59,465 nt of DNA from positions 1 to 59,465 of the forward strand of contig JAFWIE010000016.1 in NCBI GenBank assembly GCA_017533825.1. The letters run 5' to 3'. Below are positions 52,926 to 59,465 of the stretch, piece by piece. Positions within the stretch are counted from its first letter, which is position 1. Each line of letters opens with the position of its first letter. The position numbers and the translations under genes were made by a program. The DNA comes from Atopobiaceae bacterium (GTDB lineage: Bacteria; Actinomycetota; Coriobacteriia; Coriobacteriales; Atopobiaceae). Under the pieces are notes generated by a model. That model saw nothing but the letters and a program-made list of their open reading frames with translations. It was not told the origin of the DNA and searched no databases.

Positions 52926-55900
52926 CTACGAGACGAACGCCTTGGCGTAGGCCTGCTTGACTCCCCCGTAGGTCTTGCCCGGGGCCTTGGAGCCCTTGGG
53001 GAGAATCACGACCTGGATCGCCTCGAGGCGCCTGGACTGGCCCGTGGTGCCGGCCCTGGCGCCGTCCTTGGCCCAGCCCATCCAGCCCAGGCCCTGCGCG
53101 TGGACGCGGTACCAGACGTCGTAGCGCCTCGCCACCTGCCCGGTCAGCTCGACCCTCACGGCCTCGAGCCGCCTGGACTCGCCCGCGGTCCCCGACCGCC
53201 CGCCGTCCCTCGCCCAGCCCCTCTCCCAGCCCGAGCCCTGGACGTGCGACTTGTAGCGGATGCCCCCGGGCACCGGGAAGCCCTTCCCGAGCCCCATCCA
53301 GACGGCCTCCAGCCTCCTGGACTGGCCGGTCGTGCCGGCGACGGCGCCGTCGCGCACCGCGCCCTGGTCGCCCGAGCCCTGGAGGTGCGCCCTGTAGCCC
53401 ACGGTCGGCCTCACGATCCTGAACCTTGCCTTCCTCGTCCCCTTGTAGTTCCCCCTGCCCCTGACGGTGACGGTCGCGGTGCCGGGCCTGGTGTTCCCGG
53501 CGTAGGAGAGCGTGTAGTCCCTGCCCGCCTTGAGCGTCCTGCCCCCGAGCGTGACCCTGGGCTTGGGCCTGATCGCCTTGCCGGTGTAGGGCTTCGCAGA
53601 GATGGCCGAGACCTTTGCCTTGGCGATGCTCGCGGGGACGATTCGGAACGTGGCCCTCGTCGTCCCCTCGTAGCCGTTAATTCCCGACACGACAATGGTC
53701 GCGGTGCCGGGCTTGGTGTTCCTAGCGTAGGAGAGCTCGTAGTCCCTGCCTAGCTTGAGCGTCCTGCCGCCGAGCGTGACCCTGGGCTTTGGCTCGATCC
53801 CCTTGCCCGTGTAGGCCTTCGCAGCGATAGCCGAGACCTTTGCCTTGGCGATGCTCGCGGGGACGATGTAGAACGTGGCCATCGTCGTCCCCTCGTAGTT
53901 GCTGATTCCACACACGAAAACGGTCGCCGCGCCCTCCTCGATGTTGTCGGCGTAGTACAGGAGGTAGTCGATTCCCTTCTTCAGAATCCTGCCGTCGACT
54001 GTGACCGTGGGTTCCGGCTTTATCGACTTGCCTGTGTAAGCTTGGTCGGGGATATCTTTGATCACGGCACTGTCGATGCTCGCGGGGTAGATGTCAAACG
54101 ATTGCGTTATTGTCCCCGTATAGTTGCCGATGCCCGTGAAGGTAGCCGTGGCCGTGCCAACATTCACGTTGTTTACGCACGTGAGGGTGTAGTCGACGCC
54201 CTCCACGAGGTCAAGGTCGTATGCGACCATTCCGCCAACCCGCGCGCCATTGGGAAAACACCTACTCAACTGCATGTCGGGTTGTATCGGCTCGCCGGTG
54301 TATGTATAAACGCCATTGCCGTACACATAAGAGTTCGATTCATCGTCAATCGGACACCGGGCGATGGCGAAGCGCTCGCGGCGCACGCCCTCGTACGCGC
54401 CGGCGCCCTCGATGATGACGACGCCCTCTCCCGCATCCACGTTGTCCTCGTATCCCAAGACACGATAGTCGTATTCCAGCACAAGCAGTCTTCCGCCGTC
54501 TGTTACCGTAACGTTGTTCTCGTAAATGTTAGACGGGCACAACGGGCGCGCCTCGAAGGTATAGCTCCCCGCAATCTCCACCTCGATGCCCTCGCTGGAG
54601 ATGTGGCGCCTCCGCCCCTGTCGCTCCCGTATGGTGAAGTGCAGGTCCCGGCGGAACGCCCCCTCGTAGTCGCCCGCGCCCGTGACAGTCGCAGTCGCCC
54701 AGCCGGAGTCGACGTTGTCCGCGTAGGCAACCGCGAAGTCCCGGTCTCGCACGAGCGGCACGGAGCCGCCCTCCGGGCCGATGAGTGTCGCCTCGACGTC
54801 TGGCTCTCGGGCGGTGCCGTCGTAGGAGTAGCCGCCCTCCGGCACGACGAGCCGCAGGACGACCTCGCCCGCCTCCCCCGCACCTGCCGTGACCCCACCG
54901 GCCGCCGCCATGCGCACGGCCTCGTAGGCGTCGGCCTCGCCGAAGCCGTACTCCTCGTCCCAGCCTTGCGCGCCGAGGTCGTGGGCGCTGTGGCAGAGGA
55001 TGTCCACGGCCTCGTCGGCGGAGAGGCCTGGGTTGGCTGCGAACTCCAGTGCCACGACGCCCGCGACGTAGGGCGAGGCCATGGACGTGCCGCCAAGTGC
55101 ATAGTACCCTGTATTGCCGACGCCTTCGGATACGGTGCTCAGTATGTCCTCGCCCGGCGCCGAGATGTTCTTGCCCTTGCGGGTGTTTGCCCCTCCCTGT
55201 CCCGAGACGTTGTAGTTCGACCACTCGGCACGGCGCACCTCGTACGCCCCGGAGGCGTCATTGCCCGCATCGGACGCGATGCCCTCGAGGGCAATGACTC
55301 CCACCACGCTCGCGGAGTCCCCCGGGTGATTATAGAAGGGAGGGGCGGCATCCTTGACCTTAAAGCCATCGTCGTCCGCGTGCGCAATCTCGTTTCCCGC
55401 CGAGGCCACCGTCACGATGCCCTTCTCGTGCGCCTCCCTCACCTTCGCCAGGAGCACGTCGTCCTCGAACGAGTCGCTTCCCCGGACGCTGCCGAGACTC
55501 ATGTTCACGACCTTGATGTTGTACGTCTTGGCGCTCTTGATGATGTAGTCGTACGACAGGGCAAGGAGGAGGGAGTTGGAATGTCCCGAATCGTCAAAAC
55601 AGTTAATGGGCACGATCCGCGCGTTGTACGAGACGCCGGCCACCCCCGTGCCGTTGTTCGCCGCGGCGGCGACGATCCCGGCGACGTGGGTCCCGTGGTA
55701 CTTGTCCGGCGGGGAACCCACGTCATCGAGCCTCCCCTCGTACGCGGCATACGCGTCATAGGCGCTCCCAGCTATAACGTTCTGCGCGAGGTCCTCGTGG
55801 TCGAGCGCGAAACCGCCGTCGACCACCGCCACGGAGACCTGCCCCTCGCACCTCGCGAGCGACCACGCCTCGTCGGCCCGCATGCTCTCGAGGCCCCAGA

Positions 55901-57111
55901 GCTTGTCTGCCTTCGGGTCGTCGATGGTGATGCGGTTCGGGGCCGACCGGTCGCCAGCGGTGGCGTTGCGTGAGCTGGAGGTCGCAGAGCTCTCGTGGGT
56001 CTCCAAGACCACCGCTTCCGTGTTGAGCGTGTCGACCGAACGGTTCCCTTTGCTCATCGCGGCTTCCGCTGCGTCTGCGTCCTCGAGTTTGTCCGGCGCG
56101 TCGTCCGCGGCGTCCTCGTCCTCGCCCTCGCCTTCGCCCGGGACCAGAGGCTCTTCCTCCACGTCCGTCAGTGTGTCGTTCTCGGAGGGCGCGACCTCGT
56201 TCTGTCCCGGTGCCTCTTCGTCGATGGGCGCCTCGTTCTGTCCCGGTGCCTCCTCATCGATGGGAACGCGCGGCGCGCACGGCGTTGATAGCATCCTCCA
56301 CGGACGCGCCGGGCTCGAGCTCGACGCACAGGAGCCCGGACGAGACGTCCGCCGCATCCACGGACTGCGCCGCGATGCCCGGCACCTTGGCCAACAGCGC
56401 TTCTACGTCCTCCGCACTTGCCCCGGAATCGACGCTCAGCAGAACCTCCTCCGGTTCGTAGGCTGCGCCCTCCGGGAGCTCGAACACCTGCTCGTCCTCC
56501 TCGGACCCCGCCACGCTGAGGTCAACGGATTCCTCGCCTCCGTCTTCCGGCCCCTCTTCGCCGGACTGCGCGGAGGACTCGTCCACATCGCCGTCTCTGC
56601 CCTCTGCCGGTCCGCCAACAGCGGGTTCCCCGACAGTCTGGGCACCGACCTCCTCACCCGCATCTGCTTCTGAGGCACCTGCCAGCACGACGCTGCGCGA
56701 GTCGGCACGGGCCGCCTCGGGCGCCTCGGACCCTTCCAAAGTCGTGCCTTGCCCGCCCCGCGTATGATCAGGCTCGCCCAGTTCCTTCCCGGAATCCTGC
56801 TCGAACTCGTCCTGTTCTTCCCCACCGGCCGGCGCGGCACCGTCGTCTCCGAGACCCGTCGCACCTACGGACTCGGCGCGACTGGCATCCTCGGACCCCG
56901 GCCCCGTGTCCCTCGCAGATATCTCCCCGTCTTGGGGATTCCCCTCACCCGCAGGCCCACCCCTGCGTGCCGGTCGCGTATCGGCCGCCACAGCCTTCTC
57001 GGGCGCAAGCCCCTCATGCCCGCCGCGGGGAACGCGGACAGCGACTGCGCAGGCAAAAACCAGAACGAGGGCGAATATGACAAGCGACCCGAGGACTGTT
57101 TTCTTTCTCAT
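52926..57111 (-). pseudogene. Subtilisin-like (S8) surface protease with ChW repeats, frameshifted
   Basis: Frame one runs from ATG 57111 (signal-like KKTVLGSLVIFALVLVFACA, a very acidic region and a propeptide-like PEEVLLSVDSGASAEDVEALL) to a stop at 56254. Frame two continues from about 56290 to 52926. Removing one base in the GCGCGCCGCGCG stretch near 56270 joins INAVRAA to VPIDEEAP. The protease part has VAVVDGGFALDHED (Asp), YHGTHVAGI (His), NMSLGS and GGTSMASPYVAGV (Ser). After it come about six MBG/Ig-like modules (about 54800-53420) and three ChW repeats (GWxxxxxDGxxxGTTGQSRRLEA) to the end. Full length would be about 1,400 residues. The catalytic residues are intact, so the defect may be recent, switchable or a sequence error. 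Confidence 0.8.
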
Positions 57112-57289
57112 AGGGGGAATCCCTCCTAACGCCGGATGCCGTGTCAGGAGTATATCAACTCTCCATCTTCGCCAAAATGAACCTGAAGGAAAAGTGCCCC
57201 GCCTACCGTTCACGGAAGTCGTGCATGGGCGGGGTAGGCACGGGTATATTTTTCTCTACCGTTTTGTGTTTGGCTGAAAGGAGCCTAGC

Positions 57290-58720
57290 ATGTTGTTCGG
57301 ACTAAGCCCGTTATTGCTCATCTTGATCGTGGCGCTTGTAATCATCTGCGCCACCTTCCTCCTCTCGGGCTACGTGAAGGCATCGCCCGACGAGGCGCTC
57401 ATCATCTCGGGTCTGCACGCCAAGCCCCGCGTCCTCACCGGTCGCGCCGGCTTCAAGATCCCCTTCTTTGAGCGCACCGACCGCCTCTGCCTCAAGCAGA
57501 TCTCCGTCGACATCAAGACCGACCAATACATCCCCACTAACGACTTCATCAACGTCAAGGTCGACGCTGTCGCCAAGGTGCACGTCACCGACGACCCCGA
57601 GGGCATGCTCCTCGCCGAGCGCAACTTCCTCAACATGAGCGAGGAGGCCATCGCCGCGTCGCTGCAGGACTCGCTGCAGGGCAACATGCGCGAGATCATC
57701 GGCACGCTCGACCTGCGCTCCATCAACACCGACCGCGACTCCTTCTCCGACCAGGTCATGGCCAAGGCCAGCAAGGACATGGAGAAGCTCGGCATCGAGA
57801 TCCTCTCGTGCAACATCCAGAACGTCACCGACGAGCACGGCCTCATCAACGACCTCGGCATGGACAACACGTCCAAGATCCGCAAGGACGCCTCCATCGC
57901 CAAGGCCAACGCCGACAAGGAGGTCGCGGTGGCGCAGGCCGAGGCCGACCGCGAGGCCAACGACGCCCGCGTGCGCGCCGACCGCGACATCGCCGTGAAG
58001 CAGAACGAGCTCACCATCCAGAAGGCCCAGCTCAAGACCGTCGAGGACACCGAGCGGGCCAAGGCGGACGCCGCCTACCACATTCAGGAGCAGGAGCAGC
58101 AGCGCACCGTGCTCGAGGCCGAGGCCCGCGCGAAGTCCGAGACCGTCCGCGTCCGCGAGCAGGAGCTTGCCGCCGAGGTCAAGAAGCGCGCCGAGGCGGA
58201 CAAGTACAAGGAGATCCAAGAGGCCGAGGCGGCCATGGAGGCCGAGAAGCGCCACGCGGAGGCGGCCGTCTACGCGGCCGAGCAGGAGGCACGCGCCACC
58301 AAGCTTCGCGGCGAGGCAGAGGCAGAGGCCATCCGTGCCAAGGGCGTCGCAGAGGCAGAGGCCATCCGCGCCAAGGGCGAGGCCGAGGCAGCCGCGCTCG
58401 AGAAGCGCGCCGAGGCGCTGCAGAAGATGAACCAGGCCGGTATGGCCGAGATGATGATCAAGGTCCTGCCCGAGGTCGCCGCGGCCGTCGCGCAGCCGCT
58501 TTCGAGCATCGACAACGTCTCGGTGTACGACGCGGGCTCCGCCAACGGCGAGTCGGGCGTCTCGCGCATCTCCGGCGCCATGCCCGTGGTCATCAAGCAG
58601 GTCTTCGACACCATGAGCGACGCGACTGGCGTCGACATGCGCGAGGTCATGCGCGCAAGCACCTACGACGCGGCCGTGAACCACAACGTCCACGTCGAGG
58701 GCGAGATCAGTGAGACGTAG
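57290..58720 (+). CDS. Flotillin-like SPFH membrane-scaffold protein
   Basis: The product has 476 residues. One N-terminal membrane helix (about 5-28) is followed by an SPFH/PHB domain (GFKIPFFERTDRLCLKQISVDIKTDQYIPTNDFINVKVDAVAK) and a long Ala/Glu/Arg coiled coil (about 190-400, with EAEAIRAKG twice). The C-terminal part resembles bacterial flotillins (YuaG/FloT type), which organise membrane microdomains. AAAGGAG lies six nt before ATG 57290. No NfeD partner is adjacent. It is divergent from the protease gene. Confidence 0.9.
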   Translation: MLFGLSPLLLILIVALVIICATFLLSGYVKASPDEALIISGLHAKPRVLTGRAGFKIPFFERTDRLCLKQISVDIKTDQYIPTNDFINVKVDAVAKVHVTDDPEGMLLAERNFLNMSEEAIAASLQDSLQGNMREIIGTLDLRSINTDRDSFSDQVMAKASKDMEKLGIEILSCNIQNVTDEHGLINDLGMDNTSKIRKDASIAKANADKEVAVAQAEADREANDARVRADRDIAVKQNELTIQKAQLKTVEDTERAKADAAYHIQEQEQQRTVLEAEARAKSETVRVREQELAAEVKKRAEADKYKEIQEAEAAMEAEKRHAEAAVYAAEQEARATKLRGEAEAEAIRAKGVAEAEAIRAKGEAEAAALEKRAEALQKMNQAGMAEMMIKVLPEVAAAVAQPLSSIDNVSVYDAGSANGESGVSRISGAMPVVIKQVFDTMSDATGVDMREVMRASTYDAAVNHNVHVEGEISET

Positions 58721-58733
58721 CACCCATCTTGAC

Positions 58734-58791
58734 ACAAAGGGGACTGTCCCCTATGTGGTACTTCTACCACATAGGGGACAGTCCCCTTTGT
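58734..58791. repeat. 27-bp perfect palindrome (family copy 2)
   Basis: Arms 58734-58760 and 58765-58791 are exact reverse complements around CTTC; the left arm begins ACAAAGGGGACTGTCCCC. The core GGGGACTGTCCCC is nearly palindromic in itself. It lies between the converging flotillin and MBG-protein genes, the same position that copy 1 (43724-43784) takes beside the paralogous gene. Confidence 0.85.
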
Positions 58792-58804
58792 AGTCCCCTT
58801 TACG

Positions 58805-59465
58805 TCACTTCACCGTGACCTTGCAGATGATGGTCTTGCTACCAGCCTTGTAGTTAGCACTGCCGGCGGCGGTGACCTTGACCTTTATGGTGTGCTTGCC
58901 CTTCTTGGCACCCTTCTTGACGGTGACCTTTCCGGTGGTTTTGTTGATGGTGAGATACGCGTCGCCGGAAACCTTCTTATACGTCACTTTGCCTTGAGCC
59001 TTGGAGACGCTCATTGGCCTCGTGACGGTGACGGATTTGGTCTTGAGCGTCTTCGCGCTTGCGGTGCGTGCGACGGCCTTGACAGTGAGCGGGTTGGCAG
59101 CCTTCGCAACGGTGAGCTTGACAGCCGCGCTCGTCTTCGTGGCGTAGTTGGCATCGGCGGCGAGGGTGGCCTTGACCCAGTAGGTGCCCGCGGCCTTGGG
59201 TGCCGTGACGGCCTTCTTGCAGGCCTTGTCACGGTAGTACCGGTACGTCACCTTGCCCGAGGAGCCGGACTTCGTCACCTTGCCGGAGTAGGCGATTGTC
59301 TTCCCGGTGTAGGTCTTCGTCTGCGCGGCGATGGAGACCGACGAGGGGGCCTTGGCGATCTCCCAGTTGATGGTCTTCCCCGCCATGGAGCCGTCGGCCC
59401 AGCAGTGGTTGGCATCGAGCGTCGCGTAGGCGACGTAGGAGCCCGCGGCCGTGGCCTTGAAGGTG
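58805..59465 (-). CDS. MBG/Ig-like repeat surface protein, 3' end (5' outside window)
   Basis: The frame is open to the right edge; 219 C-terminal residues are visible. They include AGSYVAYATLDANHCWADGSM, AAQTKTYTGKTIAYSGKVTK, KVTYRYYRDKACKKAV, NPLTVKAVARTASAKTLK, and the ending KKGAKKGKHTIKVKVTAAGS...TIICKVTVK. This is a paralogue of the C-terminus of the CAP-domain protein at 43818 (closely similar DNA and protein). There is no sorting signal or membrane helix at the end. The nature of its N-terminal part cannot be seen. Confidence 0.85.
   Translation of the reverse strand, partial: TFKATAAGSYVAYATLDANHCWADGSMAGKTINWEIAKAPSSVSIAAQTKTYTGKTIAYSGKVTKSGSSGKVTYRYYRDKACKKAVTAPKAAGTYWVKATLAADANYATKTSAAVKLTVAKAANPLTVKAVARTASAKTLKTKSVTVTRPMSVSKAQGKVTYKKVSGDAYLTINKTTGKVTVKKGAKKGKHTIKVKVTAAGSANYKAGSKTIICKVTVK

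Noticed and set aside
57311..58735. 474-codon minus-strand frame opposite the flotillin gene
   Set aside because: Translation is a low-complexity Leu/Gly/Asp/Val mixture typical of the complement of an Ala/Glu/Lys coiled coil; no start signals.

Overview
The window is GC-rich and looks like a chromosome segment of an anaerobic, host-associated actinobacterium of the class Coriobacteriia (Olsenella/Atopobium-like; my inference). The grounds are sortase-type and repeat-rich surface proteins, ChW and MBG-type repeats, an oxygen-sensitive four-subunit 2-oxoacid:ferredoxin oxidoreductase, acyl-CoA synthetases and an actinobacterial-looking str operon. No rRNA, tRNA, CRISPR array or complete insertion sequence was recognised.

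Layout. Bases 1-14720 (minus) are one uninterrupted reading frame of at least 4,906 codons that runs off the left edge: a giant secreted adhesin built from pilin-like, Cna-B and SpaA-type domains, including 20 tandem SpaA repeats in two arrays. Bases 15.1-17.1 kb (plus) hold a small defence/toxin-like locus: an AbiEi-type antitoxin-like regulator, an Rpn-family PD-(D/E)XK nuclease, and a detached, frameshifted copy of the nuclease C-terminus. Bases 17.1-20.0 kb (minus) are a decayed CsbB/GtrB-type glycosyltransferase plus YfhO pair, which would once have decorated a cell-surface polymer. A membrane-anchored glycerophosphodiesterase and the ferredoxin/alpha/beta/gamma operon of a 2-oxoacid oxidoreductase follow (20.2-25.1 kb).

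Bases 25.3-33.0 kb (mostly minus) carry a collapsed Tat-exported 5'-nucleotidase, an HGGG esterase, a MinD-like ATPase, a SpoIIE-type phosphatase and an unusual TIM-barrel/acyl-CoA-synthetase fusion; the last three form a tight operon. Bases 33.2-40.6 kb hold a PepSY-like lipoprotein, an LPXTG protein with beta-solenoid-like repeats, rtcB, a deletion scar joining two truncated genes, and a medium-chain acyl-CoA synthetase with its likely XRE-cupin regulator. Bases 40.7-43.7 kb contain a HipA-like kinase, a methyltransferase, a small membrane protein and a TerB-like protein.

Bases 43.8-49.2 kb carry a CAP-domain surface protein, a 1 kb gene-poor stretch with palindromes, and a CorA transporter with extra N-terminal membrane segments. 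The str operon (rpsL-rpsG-fusA-rpsJ, minus) is at 49.3-52.8 kb. The right end holds a frameshifted subtilisin-like surface protease with ChW repeats, a flotillin, and the 3' end of another MBG-type surface protein.

Two themes recur. Surface and secreted genes are expanding by repeat duplication or decaying by frameshift and deletion: six clear pseudogene or fragment loci. Intergenic gaps carry long, nearly perfect palindromes, and at least two of them belong to one sequence family placed at the 3' ends of paralogous surface genes. The most interesting candidate system is the AbiEi-like/Rpn locus, with an in-frame internal start that predicts a small C-terminal protein and a stand-alone second copy of that segment.
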